Positions 26,372 to 34,424 of a stretch of DNA of 45,136 nucleotides are shown here, in pieces (positions within the stretch are counted from its first letter, which is position 1; each line of letters starts with the position of its first letter). The stretch covers positions 1 to 45,136 of the forward strand of contig JAUICO010000029.1 of NCBI GenBank assembly GCA_030427825.1. The letters are read 5' to 3'. Origin of the DNA: a bacterium. Lineage in GTDB: Bacteria; Myxococcota_A; Bradymonadia; REDH01. Both the position numbers and the translations under genes were made by a program. The notes below the pieces were generated by a model. It did not search any database. It worked only from the letters and a program-made list of their open reading frames with translations, and was not told the origin of the DNA.

Positions 26372-26941
26372 TCAGTCCAGAAGGACGCTACGTCGAAGCA
26401 CTGACGTACGAGCGATGCCCGCGATTACTTCCGACCGACAGGTGACGATCTCACGCACCGTCGTCGATCCGTACGCGGTGTCGGTATAGGCGTTTACCAG
26501 GCCGTGCAGCGCGGGCGGCCGATCCGGCGAAACGATCCGACCGATCAACATCGAGGGTTCCCACGCCAGGGGTTCTGAGGCAACACCATGCTTCGAGAGA
26601 AAGTCGTTCAGACCATCTCGGAGATCCCCCAGGCCGGCGCATTCCGATGGCCCGACGGTGATCATCCGCGGCAGATCTTCGCTGGGCAGCATCTGCGTGC
26701 CACCGATCGAAAACTCGAAGCTCTTCCGGTGTGTAAACCACTCATCGAGCTCGCCAAAGAGGTGGTGCGACGAAGCCTCGTCCAGGTCGCTCAGAATACG
26801 GAGCACAAGGCGCAGGTGAATCGCCGGGGTCCAGCGGACGTCGGCGCCCAGCTGCCGGATCGGATCGTCGAGCTCTTCCTGAAGCAGGACCAGCCTCTCG
26901 GCGACCGAAATCGCGGGTTCAATGGCGATAATATAGCGCAA
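26372..26941 (-). CDS. thpR: ThpR/LigT-like 2H phosphoesterase homologue, catalytic motifs lost
   Basis: The 189-residue protein has the ThpR (RNA 2',3'-cyclic phosphodiesterase) layout: an opening LRYIIAIEPAISVAE, RWTPAIHLRLVLRIL at the place of the first HxT motif (family RWVPxxNLHLTLKFL), and AWEPSMLIGRI at the second (family RPHLTLGR). In both, His and Thr are replaced: HLT becomes RLV, and HLT becomes SML. Catalysis of the known type is therefore unlikely; an RNA- or nucleotide-binding role remains possible. Start: TTG 26941 matches the family N-terminus and overlaps cinA by 23 bases; an upstream ATG at 27016 would add 25 unrelated residues. The position between cinA and recA is the usual one for thpR. 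Confidence 0.8.
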   Translation of the reverse strand: MRYIIAIEPAISVAERLVLLQEELDDPIRQLGADVRWTPAIHLRLVLRILSDLDEASSHHLFGELDEWFTHRKSFEFSIGGTQMLPSEDLPRMITVGPSECAGLGDLRDGLNDFLSKHGVASEPLAWEPSMLIGRIVSPDRPPALHGLVNAYTDTAYGSTTVREIVTCRSEVIAGIARTSVLRRSVLLD

Positions 26942-27584
26942 GCTCTTCGACTCCCTGATCGGCGCGTAGCTGATAACATGCCTGCAGGCTGCCGTCTGCC
27001 GTCGCGGCAGCCACATCGCTCTGCAGCGACGAAGCTCCGCGGCTCGGCAACGAGTCCGAGATCAGGGCGGCCGCCTGTCTCAGGGCAGCCGCGCAGGTAA
27101 CCGCCTTGAACTCTGACCGGGTCCGATTCGCGAACGCAAAGTGATACACCCGCGTGATTTCGCGGTCGCAAACCCCGATGAACACCGTGCCGACCGGCTT
27201 CTCTGCGCTGCCTCCGCCAGGCCCGGCGATTCCGCTGACGGCGATCGCGAGGTCTGCCCCCGCCGCAGACAGGGCGCCACGTACCATCTCTGTGGCGACC
27301 GGAGCGCTGACCGCGCCGTGCTCCACCAACAACGCTTCGGGCACGCCAAGCAGGGCTGTCTTCGCGGCATTCGAGTAGGTGACAACGCCGCGATCGAAAA
27401 CCGCCGACGCTCCCGGTACGTCCGTAATGCTCGACGCGATCAGCCCACCCGTACAGCTCTCGGCGGTGGTCAGATGCTGACCCATCTCGCGCAGCCGGCG
27501 CACCAGTTTCGCCGCCGTGGATGTGATCATCGCCCCGTCGTGGACGATCTCTTCGGGCAATTTTGCGCCTCGTGAGGTTGACAC
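26919..27584 (-). CDS. cinA: CinA C-terminal domain protein, nicotinamide-nucleotide amidase (PncC)
   Basis: The 221-residue protein is a stand-alone CinA C-terminal (PncC) domain, which deamidates NMN in pyridine-nucleotide recycling. Typical motifs are TAESCTGGLIAS, GVVTYSNAAKTALLGV and AVSGIAGPGGGSAEKPVGTV. The last ~45 residues (after LISDSLPSRG) extend past the usual end of the domain and overlap thpR. GTG 27584 is supported by a strong GGAGGG 8 bases upstream. It is divergent from rpsT and heads the cinA-thpR-recA set. Confidence 0.92.
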   Translation of the reverse strand: MSTSRGAKLPEEIVHDGAMITSTAAKLVRRLREMGQHLTTAESCTGGLIASSITDVPGASAVFDRGVVTYSNAAKTALLGVPEALLVEHGAVSAPVATEMVRGALSAAGADLAIAVSGIAGPGGGSAEKPVGTVFIGVCDREITRVYHFAFANRTRSEFKAVTCAAALRQAAALISDSLPSRGASSLQSDVAAATADGSLQACYQLRADQGVEELALYYRH

Positions 27585-27694
27585 CCGAATTGCCCTCCGT
27601 TAAGGCCGCTGCCCCAATGTGGCGGTAGGGCGAAACTACCTCCCACCGCTGGCCGCGGCAACTCACTCGCGGCGGCCGATGACGGAGTCCCCAA

Positions 27695-27955
27695 GTGGCA
27701 AATCACAAGTCTGCACAGAAGCGAATCCTCCAGAACGCAAAGCGCAATGAGCGCAACCGCTACTGGCGTTCAACGATGCGTACCGCGGTCAAGGACGTGC
27801 GCGCTGCCGCAGAAGCCGGCGATGGAAAGGCCGCTGCTGAGGCTCTCAAGGTTGCGATCCGCGTGATCGACCGTGTCTCGGGCAAGGGCGTGATTCACGC
27901 CAATCAGGCAAGCCGTCGCATCTCTCGCCTGACCCGTCTGGTCAACGGCATCTGA
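27695..27955 (+). CDS. rpsT: 30S ribosomal protein S20
   Basis: The 86-residue protein starts MANHKSAQKRILQNAKRNER (GTG start), the unmistakable S20 opening, is strongly basic and helical, and ends with ANQASRRISRLTRLVNGI. It binds 16S rRNA early in 30S assembly. It is monocistronic, with a terminator directly after it; the neighbours face away or are convergent (holA). Confidence 0.97.
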   Translation: MANHKSAQKRILQNAKRNERNRYWRSTMRTAVKDVRAAAEAGDGKAAAEALKVAIRVIDRVSGKGVIHANQASRRISRLTRLVNGI

Positions 27956-27977
27956 GCCGCCGGCTCCGACGCAAAGG

Positions 27978-28012
27978 GCCGCCCGCAGCCGCAGGCGGCT
28001 TTCTTCGTTTTT
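27978..28012 (+). terminator. Rho-independent terminator of rpsT
   Basis: GCCGCC (27978-27983) pairs with GGCGGC (27994-27999); two further G-C pairs can form inside after one mismatch. A T-rich tract TTTCTTCGTTTTT follows. It lies 23 bases after the rpsT stop. The reverse strand lacks a good T-tract, so it serves only rpsT. Confidence 0.85.
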
Positions 28013-28077
28013 GCGCAGATAGAGAGATTGAGCCGGCGCAGACTGTGACAGCCCGGCGCCATCATCACGGCCTGCGA

Positions 28078-29124
28078 TCAGGAAGCGCGAGCGCCGGGGC
28101 GGCAGATCGAAAGAAAGAGCCGCTCAACGACGAGCCGGTCGCTCAGGCGACTCGACTTTAACAGATGATCGGCGGCCGCGATCTCTTCGTGAATGGCGTA
28201 CAGCTCCTCCATCGAGAAGCGCTGCGCCGCCGCCGTCACGTCCCGGGTCCGAAAGGGCGGAATTCCAGCTGCGGAGGCGAGCGCGCTTCCACTGAGGCCG
28301 CGACTCAACGCATCTCGCGCCAGAAGCAGCGAGCGGAACTGGCCGGCGGCGAGAGCGACAACACGAATCGCGCTCTCACCGTGCAGGAGCATCCGCGAGA
28401 ACTGCGCGAGCGCTGCGTCTGCGCGTCGGGCGAAGAGTGCATCCATCAACTCAAAGACAGAGCGGGTGCGTGTGTCCGAGACCACCTCCATCGCCGTCTC
28501 CAGAGGCACGCGACGATCCTCGGCTTTGCCGAGATAGAGGTCGATTCGCTCGAGCGCGTGGTCGAGATCTGAGAGCCGCGTGCCGATGGCTTCGACGAGC
28601 CACGCGGGTACGTCGCGCGCAAGTGTCAGCCCGTGGCGCGACGCCTGGCGTGCAACCCACTGTGTCGTCTCACGCTCCCGCAGCTCGGGAAAATGCACCG
28701 CGCTCACCGCCGGCAGCTTCAGCAGCGCTTTCAGGGACTTCTGTCGCTTGTCGACCTTCTCCGCCTCCATCACCAGCACGGTCGTCGGCGCCGGGTCCTC
28801 TGCCCACTCTGCGAGCTGACGCCAGGAGTCCGCCGAGAAGCGGTGTGCGTTGCGGACGACCACGACGCGCTTCGGAGCCAGCATGGGGACCACGGATGCT
28901 GCCGAACAGACTTCGGTGCCGTCGTGTTCGCGGCCATCGAATGTGGCCATATTCAGGTCGTCGCGACCGGCAGGGAAGACCGCGCGAATCACGCGGTTCA
29001 GCGCCTCGGAGACCAGGTAGCTCTCGGCGCCGTAGAAGAGATATAGCGCCGAGGTCGGGCCCTCGCTGCTGAGGGTGCGAAAGAAGTCGCGCGCCGCGTC
29101 GACGTCCTGTTGTCGTGTTGCCAC
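28078..29124 (-). CDS. holA: DNA polymerase III subunit delta
   Basis: The 348-residue protein fits HolA, the clamp-loader subunit that opens the sliding clamp. Visible are the N-terminal LYLFYGAESYLVSEAL, the strand KRVVVVRNAHRF, domain II with LKALLKLPAVSAVHFPEL, and the C-terminal helical collar (RSVFELMDALFARR, then RVVALAAGQFRSLLLARDAL). The GTG start overlaps the stop of the preceding lipoprotein gene by one base (TAGTG). The order lipoprotein-holA opposite rpsT resembles the lptE-holA/rpsT neighbourhood of many proteobacteria. Confidence 0.92.
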   Translation of the reverse strand: MATRQQDVDAARDFFRTLSSEGPTSALYLFYGAESYLVSEALNRVIRAVFPAGRDDLNMATFDGREHDGTEVCSAASVVPMLAPKRVVVVRNAHRFSADSWRQLAEWAEDPAPTTVLVMEAEKVDKRQKSLKALLKLPAVSAVHFPELRERETTQWVARQASRHGLTLARDVPAWLVEAIGTRLSDLDHALERIDLYLGKAEDRRVPLETAMEVVSDTRTRSVFELMDALFARRADAALAQFSRMLLHGESAIRVVALAAGQFRSLLLARDALSRGLSGSALASAAGIPPFRTRDVTAAAQRFSMEELYAIHEEIAAADHLLKSSRLSDRLVVERLFLSICRPGARAS

Positions 29125-29591
29125 TACGGTTCCTCGCTGCCGCTCAGCATGGGTGAGATGCGCATCGTCGCGTCGTCGATCGCCTGGATGGCGGCTTCCC
29201 GCAGCGCCTCGCGTCGCGCGGCGGAGTGGGTGCGAAGGTCCGCGGCCGCGAACAACGCCCGTCCGGTGCCCGACGCGCTCACCGTCTGGGGGCAGTGGGC
29301 GGTGACCTCGATCTCGACGCGTACGCCGGTCAATGTGGCGGCGCCCGCGTCGAATCCCGCCGCGCCGTCATCGCGAGAGATACCGTCCAGGTACCAGCTG
29401 CAGACCACATCGCTGCGCGCCGCCGCTCGCGAGAATTCTCGCTGCGCGTAGTCGCGTATGTCGTGGCGCAGGTCGCTCAACGGTGCCGAAAGTGGGGCGA
29501 CCTCAAGGGGGACGGCGGCAGTCTGCGCGCCGCCACCGCAGCCGTAGTTGAACATCACGGCCATACAGGCGACCATCGTCGCGAGTCTCAT
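29124..29591 (-). CDS. Small lipoprotein in the lptE position (LptE-like candidate)
   Basis: The protein has a lipoprotein signal peptide (ending VMFNYGCGGG) and about 140 mature residues with PLEVAPLSAPLSDLRHDIRDYAQREF, a central strand GVRVEIEVTAH, and a helical end (ALREAAIQAIDDATMRI). LptE, the LPS-assembly lipoprotein, is commonly encoded right before holA and has this layout, including a final A-x-x-Q/D-I helix. Similarity at the residue level is too weak to assert identity. Start: ATG 29591 begins directly with the signal; ATG 29624 would overlap the divergent asnS start. The stop overlaps holA. Confidence 0.65.
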   Translation of the reverse strand: MRLATMVACMAVMFNYGCGGGAQTAAVPLEVAPLSAPLSDLRHDIRDYAQREFSRAAARSDVVCSWYLDGISRDDGAAGFDAGAATLTGVRVEIEVTAHCPQTVSASGTGRALFAAADLRTHSAARREALREAAIQAIDDATMRISPMLSGSEEP

Positions 29592-29622
29592 CAGGGTTTT
29601 GCGGGAGTCGGGGTCTGACAAC

Positions 29623-30897
29623 ATGAGCAGTGCTTACATCAGAGACGTCGCACAACGCGAGGGTGAGGAGGTCACGGTTCGCGCCTGGCTGGTGAGTCGG
29701 CGATCCAGCCGAGGCCTGCACTTCCTACAACTGCGTGACGGCACGGGCGAGATCCAGGCCGTGGTGGCTTCGGACGCAGTGGACGAGGCCACATTCGAGG
29801 CGACACGTCGGCTGCAGCGCGAGACAAGTCTGGAGGCGGTCGGAACGGTGACCCGGGAGCCCAGATCTGATTCCGGCCTCGAGCTGCGGCTGCGCACGCT
29901 GACCGTCGTCGGAGAGGGCGGCGACATCCCGGTTATTCAGAACGAGGCTCCGATCGAGGCGCGCCTTGAGCACCGTCACCTTTGGATTCGGGCGCCGCGG
30001 CAGCAGGCGATCCTACGGGTTCGCGCTGCGTTGATTCGGTCCATCCATGCGGTGTTGGAAGAACGCGGCTTTCTGCAGGTCGACGCGCCGATCTTCACGC
30101 CGAACGCGGTCGAAGAACGCACCTCGCTCTTCGAAACGCGGCATCCGGGAATTCCGTACCTCACCCAGTCAGGTCAGCTGCACAACGAGGCCGCCGCCAT
30201 GGCCTTCGGTCGCGTGTACTCCTACGGGCCGGTGTTTCGCCATGAGCGTACGCCCAACCCGGCGCGCCACCTCTCTGAGTTTTGGATGGTCGAGCCCGAG
30301 GTGGCCTGGATGCAGTTGGATGAATTGATCGACTTCTGCGAGAGCTTTGTATCCGCTGTCATAGCCGGCGTAGTCGGCAGGGCCGGCGCAGATCTCGAGC
30401 TCCTCGGTCGCCTCGAAGTAGCCCGTGGCGTAGAGCAACCCTTTGCGCGAATCACATACAGCGAAGCGATTGACGCCGCCCGCGAGGCGGGCGCCACGAT
30501 ACGCCACGGCGACGATCTAACCGCGGAGGCAGAGCGGCTGCTCTCCGCCGACCGAACGACACCGCTCTTCGTGACGCACTATCCGGCGTCGGTAAAACCC
30601 TTCTACATGAAGCGCGACCCGCACGATCCAGACTCCGTCCTGTGTGCAGACCTGCTGGCGCCGGAAGGCTACGGCGAAATCCTCGGTGGGGGCGAGCGTG
30701 AAGACTCGCTTGACCGACTCTCGGAACGTCTCGGAGACGACGGACTCAATGCCGAAGACTACGAGTGGTATCTCGACCTGCGTCGACACGGCAGCGCGCC
30801 GCACAGCGGCTTCGGGCTGGGTGTAGAGCGCACGGTCGCCTGGCTCTGCGGGCTGTCAGGCATCGCCGAGGCGATTCCCTTTCCGCGCCTGCCCTGA
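29623..30897 (+). CDS. asnS: Asparaginyl-tRNA synthetase
   Basis: The 424-residue class IIb synthetase has the N-terminal OB-fold (VRAWLVSRRSSRGLHFLQLRDG), motif 1 around ALIRSIHAVLEERGFLQVDAP, the LTQSGQLHNEAAAMAFGRVYS segment, motif 2 FRHERTPNPARHLSEFWMVEPE, and motif 3 GFGLGVERTVAWLCG. The AsnRS-type EFWMVEPE favours Asn over Asp charging. Motif 2 appears one residue longer than in E. coli (FRAENSNTSRHLAEF). The C-terminus stops at IPFPRLP, shorter than the usual IPFPRxxxxxxF. Its ATG overlaps a possible start of the divergent lipoprotein gene, so its promoter must lie inside that gene. Confidence 0.94.
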   Translation: MSSAYIRDVAQREGEEVTVRAWLVSRRSSRGLHFLQLRDGTGEIQAVVASDAVDEATFEATRRLQRETSLEAVGTVTREPRSDSGLELRLRTLTVVGEGGDIPVIQNEAPIEARLEHRHLWIRAPRQQAILRVRAALIRSIHAVLEERGFLQVDAPIFTPNAVEERTSLFETRHPGIPYLTQSGQLHNEAAAMAFGRVYSYGPVFRHERTPNPARHLSEFWMVEPEVAWMQLDELIDFCESFVSAVIAGVVGRAGADLELLGRLEVARGVEQPFARITYSEAIDAAREAGATIRHGDDLTAEAERLLSADRTTPLFVTHYPASVKPFYMKRDPHDPDSVLCADLLAPEGYGEILGGGEREDSLDRLSERLGDDGLNAEDYEWYLDLRRHGSAPHSGFGLGVERTVAWLCGLSGIAEAIPFPRLP

Positions 30898-31011
30898 GCC
30901 GATCCTGCTCGCAGCCGTCGACGAGGAGCCGGAACACTGCTCAGCGGTTGCTCGCGCTGCCGTCGCGGGAACCGAAACAAGCGGGCCGACACCGCACTGG
31001 CGCTGAACTCG

Positions 31012-31040
31012 TCGCAAATTACGGCGCCTCTTCCTACAAT
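31012..31040 (+). promoter_or_regulatory. Putative sigma-70 promoter for the phosphoesterase gene
   Basis: TACAAT at 31035-31040 matches the -10 at 5 of 6 positions; 17 bases upstream TCGCAA (31012-31017) is a weak -35 (3/6). A start near 31047 leaves ~60 bases of leader before ATG 31109. The rest of the 211-base gap after asnS shows nothing else. Confidence 0.45.
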
Positions 31041-31108
31041 GACCGCGACACGCGCGCTGCGCCGGCCGGTTGCCGCAGCGCAGGAACGACACAGCGGAGG
31101 GGAACGCC

Positions 31109-32650
31109 ATGGGCGAGAACAGCGATACACCGACACAGGGAGTGCCTCGGCGGACCATGCTCAAAGGTGCCGGCGCTCTGGTCACGGGCGCCGCAATCGG
31201 GACGATCGCTGCGTGTGATGATGACCCCGCCGCGCTCGACGCCGGGTCAGATGCCGGCTCTGACACAGGTCTGGACGCCGCCGACACGTCGGACACCGGC
31301 GCTGACCTCAGAACAGACGCCCCCGGCCCTTTCCCCTCGCTGCAGCCCGTGCGCGGCGACGGCTCGCATCCCTTCGATTACATCGACACCGTCGTGATCG
31401 TGCAGATGGAGAACCGCTCCTTCGATCACTACTTCGGCTCACTCAGCCTCGTGGAAGGCCGCACCGACGTCGAAGGGCTCAGCTCGTCGATCCTCAACCC
31501 GCGACTCGACGGCTCGCCGGTCACGCCGCAGTTCCTGGAAGACGCGTGGATCGTGCACCCGGATCCGGGCCACGGGCACCGCGCGAGCATGGAGCAGTGG
31601 GCAAACGGCACGAACTCCGGCTTCGTCAGGAGCTGGGAGGATAACCTCAGCGACGCCGAGATGGCCGAGAAGATCGGCTGGGTGATGGGCTATCACACGC
31701 GAGAGCAGTTGCCGGCGCTATACGGCCTCGCCGATGGCTTCACTCTCTGTGACCACTGGCACTGCTCCCTGCTTGGGCCGACCTGGCCGAATCGCTTCTA
31801 CAGCCACTGCGCGACCTCGGATGGTGAGTGGAGCAATGGCGTTCCCGTCGGTGCGAAGACTCCCTACAGCATGCTCCGCGACTCCGGCGGCTCAGTGGGC
31901 GTGTACGCGGACGGCGGCATCGCCTTCATGTTTCTGCTGCTGGATTTTCCGATCTCGCAGATCAATCGCCTCGGCAACTCGAGCGACTTCTTCCGTGACG
32001 CTGCCGAAGGTGTGTTGCCGAACGTCTGCGTCGTTGAGCCGGACTACCAGCTCAATGACGACCATCCGCCGCAGGACATTCGCCTGGGGCAGGCATACAT
32101 CGCTTCCGTCTATGAAGCGTTGCGCAACTCTCCTCAATGGGACCGCAGCCTGATGCTGGTCCTGTACGATGAGCATGGCGGCTTTCATGACCACGTCCCT
32201 CCTCCGACGGTAGAAGGCGACGAGCGCGCCGCCGAGGGCTTCAATCAGCTGGGTTTTCGGGTGCCCGGGCTGGTCGCCGGACCCCTGGCTCGACGTGGGC
32301 ACGTGATGCACGATCTCATCGATCACGCCTCGGTTCCGGCGCTGATTTCGCGCATATTCGGCCTGGATCAGGTCAATGAGCGTGCCGCGCTGGCGGGTGA
32401 TCTCGGTGCCGCCCTCGATCTTGAGCTTACCCTGAACGCGAACCGTCCGGCGCCGCCGGTGCTTCCGCAGATCAACCTGCGAGAAGAACGCATCCGCCAC
32501 GGTCTACTGCAGCCCTACGGCCAGCCCGAGCTGGAAGACTGGGTGCGCCGGAATCTCGGCATCACCCGACCGGGGCCGGACGCGAGAATGCGCGAGCTTG
32601 AGCGCTACTTCAGGGTGCTCGATGACATGGGCGTGGCGGTGGTCCGCTGA
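31109..32650 (+). CDS. Tat-exported lipoprotein phosphoesterase (phospholipase C/acid phosphatase family)
   Basis: The 513-residue protein carries a twin-arginine signal (VPRRTMLKGAGAL, Arg14-Arg15) ending in a lipobox (TIAAC, Cys36), then an Asp/Ala/Gly-rich linker (40-70). The catalytic domain matches the phosphoesterase family of bacterial phospholipase C and AcpA-type acid phosphatases: VIVQMENRSFDHYFGSL (metal Glu101, Asn102), the segment CDHWHCSLLGPTWPNR, and LVLYDEHGGFHDHVPPP. Hydrolysis of a phospholipid or phosphomonoester outside the cytoplasm is expected; the substrate is unknown. Start: ATG 31109 with GGAGGGG 6 bases upstream. Confidence 0.9.
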   Translation: MGENSDTPTQGVPRRTMLKGAGALVTGAAIGTIAACDDDPAALDAGSDAGSDTGLDAADTSDTGADLRTDAPGPFPSLQPVRGDGSHPFDYIDTVVIVQMENRSFDHYFGSLSLVEGRTDVEGLSSSILNPRLDGSPVTPQFLEDAWIVHPDPGHGHRASMEQWANGTNSGFVRSWEDNLSDAEMAEKIGWVMGYHTREQLPALYGLADGFTLCDHWHCSLLGPTWPNRFYSHCATSDGEWSNGVPVGAKTPYSMLRDSGGSVGVYADGGIAFMFLLLDFPISQINRLGNSSDFFRDAAEGVLPNVCVVEPDYQLNDDHPPQDIRLGQAYIASVYEALRNSPQWDRSLMLVLYDEHGGFHDHVPPPTVEGDERAAEGFNQLGFRVPGLVAGPLARRGHVMHDLIDHASVPALISRIFGLDQVNERAALAGDLGAALDLELTLNANRPAPPVLPQINLREERIRHGLLQPYGQPELEDWVRRNLGITRPGPDARMRELERYFRVLDDMGVAVVR

Positions 32651-32689
32651 GCCCTGCACGCGCGGGTTTCCCCATCACAGGCGGCGGAA

Positions 32690-33307
32690 TCAGCCGGCGC
32701 CTTCAGCCCGCTCGTCGGCCGGGCTCTGGGTGCTGCCGAGGGGCTCGCCCTCGGTGGCTACCGGGTTCAACGGGTCGTCGTCGAGCGCGGCGTCGTCTCG
32801 AATAATAGCGCGCACCGCCTGCTCAGTAATACGCCTGCCGGTATCGCGCACCAGAACGCGGGAGCCGAAACCAAGCGCGAGGCCGTGGGTCAGCAGCGCA
32901 AGGCCGGCGAGGGCGTTGAGCGCTACGCTGACGAAGAGCTCCTGCCGCGGTGGCCGCTGCACCGCCACTGAGTCCACGTAGATCGTCCGCGGCGTGGCGT
33001 CGTCGATGTGCAGCCAGCAGAGCGCCGTCAGGATCGCCAGGGTGATGATCATCGAGAGCAGGCGCCGTACGTGTGCCCCGGCCCGCCACGAAGAGCGGTA
33101 AAGATTCGCGAACCACGCCATACACAGGTACAAACCGGCTGTGTACATCACGAAATCAGGCCGCTGTTTCGCCTGAAACCAGGCCGCGATCGCACAGGCG
33201 GCAGCGGTCATCACGAAGAAGGGCCACCCGATCCAACGACCTGAGACCAGGCCGCGACGGCGAATCAAATCGGCGATCTGCGGGTTGTCGGGTTGAGGGG
33301 ATGACAT
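32690..33307 (-). CDS. Four-helix membrane protein, function unknown
   Basis: The 205-residue protein has four clear hydrophobic segments (IGWPFFVMTAAACAIAAWF, VMYTAGLYLCMAWFANLY, SMIITLAILTALCWLHI, and ALNALAGLALLTHGLALGF) and a polar, acidic C-terminal tail of ~50 residues. A short charged loop with DSVAVQRPPRQE separates helices 3 and 4. I do not recognise the family. It is convergent with the phosphoesterase gene and divergent from pilD (91 bases between), so it is likely monocistronic. Confidence 0.72.
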   Translation of the reverse strand: MSSPQPDNPQIADLIRRRGLVSGRWIGWPFFVMTAAACAIAAWFQAKQRPDFVMYTAGLYLCMAWFANLYRSSWRAGAHVRRLLSMIITLAILTALCWLHIDDATPRTIYVDSVAVQRPPRQELFVSVALNALAGLALLTHGLALGFGSRVLVRDTGRRITEQAVRAIIRDDAALDDDPLNPVATEGEPLGSTQSPADERAEGAG

Positions 33308-33398
33308 GCAACCAGCCTACTCGCACTTCCACGGCGCGACCAAAAGTGAACGATAATCTGCGAAACAGCCGCGCACATGTGGCCCGGAGCGCCCGATC

Positions 33399-34406
33399 GT
33401 GACGGTCACCCCCGAGCTTGTCCCCTGGCTATACGCCTGGGCCGCCGTGTGGGGCCTGAGCTGGGGCAGCTTCGCGAACGTCGTGATCGCGCGACTTCCG
33501 CGCGGCGAGAGCGTCGTCAGTCCGGCCAGTCACTGCACAAGGTGTGGCGTCGACATTCGCTGGTACGACAACATCCCCGTGCTCTCCTGGTTCATTCTGC
33601 GCGGAAAATGCCGGGCCTGCGGCGCGCGATTCTCGTTTCAGTACGCGCTGATCGAGCTGCTTTGCGGTGGTCTCGCCGTACTGCTCTGGTGGTGGGTGGG
33701 TCGCGACGAACGCATGCTGCTGCAACCTCTGCAGGTGCAGCTCGTGCCCTGGCTGCTGCACTTCTACTTCTTCGTCGCGTTGATCGTACTCAGCACGATC
33801 GATCTCAAACACACACTTCTGCCGCACCGAATCACCGGTCCGCTGACCGCGCTGGGCATCGGCGCATCGTTGCTGATTCCCCGCGCCGACGGGTGGGAGA
33901 CCTACTTTCCGAATCCCGACATTGTGCAGTCACTGATCGGCGCGCTTGTGGGCTTCGGCGCGCTCTTTGTTGTTTTCCGCCTCTACCTCCTGGCCACCGG
34001 ACGTATCGGAATCGGCGGCGGCGACTTCGTTCTTGCCGGTGCGATCGGTGCCTGGCTCGGCGTTCGAGCGTTGCCGGCGGTCATCTTCGCCGCGTCGGTG
34101 CAGGGCATCGCGGTTGCGCTGATCTTCGTTGTTATCGATCGACTCCATGACCGTAGTCCGGGCAGCGGCGGGCCGTTGATACGCGGTGCCGAAAAGCCGG
34201 AGTTCTGGGACGAGGCACCGCGCGAGGAAGACGGTGGCGGGTCAGCCGTTGCGGAGTCTGACTATGCCGACACCGTCGCGACGGACGGCATCGCCACTCC
34301 CACGCGCCTGCTCGCGTTGCCTTTCGGGCCGATGCTGGCGCTGGCTGCCGTTGAGTGGTTCTTCTTCGGCGTCTACTTCGAGCGGTGGATGACAGCCGGC
34401 TTGTAG
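33399..34406 (+). CDS. pilD: Prepilin peptidase (type IV leader peptidase)
   Basis: The 335-residue membrane protease cleaves and usually N-methylates type IV prepilins and pseudopilins. It opens with GSFANVVIARLPRGE, has the cytoplasmic zinc site CTRC...CRAC (Cys46, 49, 71, 74), and both catalytic Asp: STIDLKHTLLP (Asp135) and GIGGGDFVLAGAIGAW (Asp209). The second motif has GGGDF instead of the usual GxGDxK. The ~75-residue acidic insert before the last membrane helix (DRSPGSGG to TPTRLLALP) is longer than in E. coli relatives. GTG start. No pilin genes are in the window. Confidence 0.92.
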   Translation: MTVTPELVPWLYAWAAVWGLSWGSFANVVIARLPRGESVVSPASHCTRCGVDIRWYDNIPVLSWFILRGKCRACGARFSFQYALIELLCGGLAVLLWWWVGRDERMLLQPLQVQLVPWLLHFYFFVALIVLSTIDLKHTLLPHRITGPLTALGIGASLLIPRADGWETYFPNPDIVQSLIGALVGFGALFVVFRLYLLATGRIGIGGGDFVLAGAIGAWLGVRALPAVIFAASVQGIAVALIFVVIDRLHDRSPGSGGPLIRGAEKPEFWDEAPREEDGGGSAVAESDYADTVATDGIATPTRLLALPFGPMLALAAVEWFFFGVYFERWMTAGL

Positions 34407-34424
34407 GCGCTTGGCTGCGATCTC

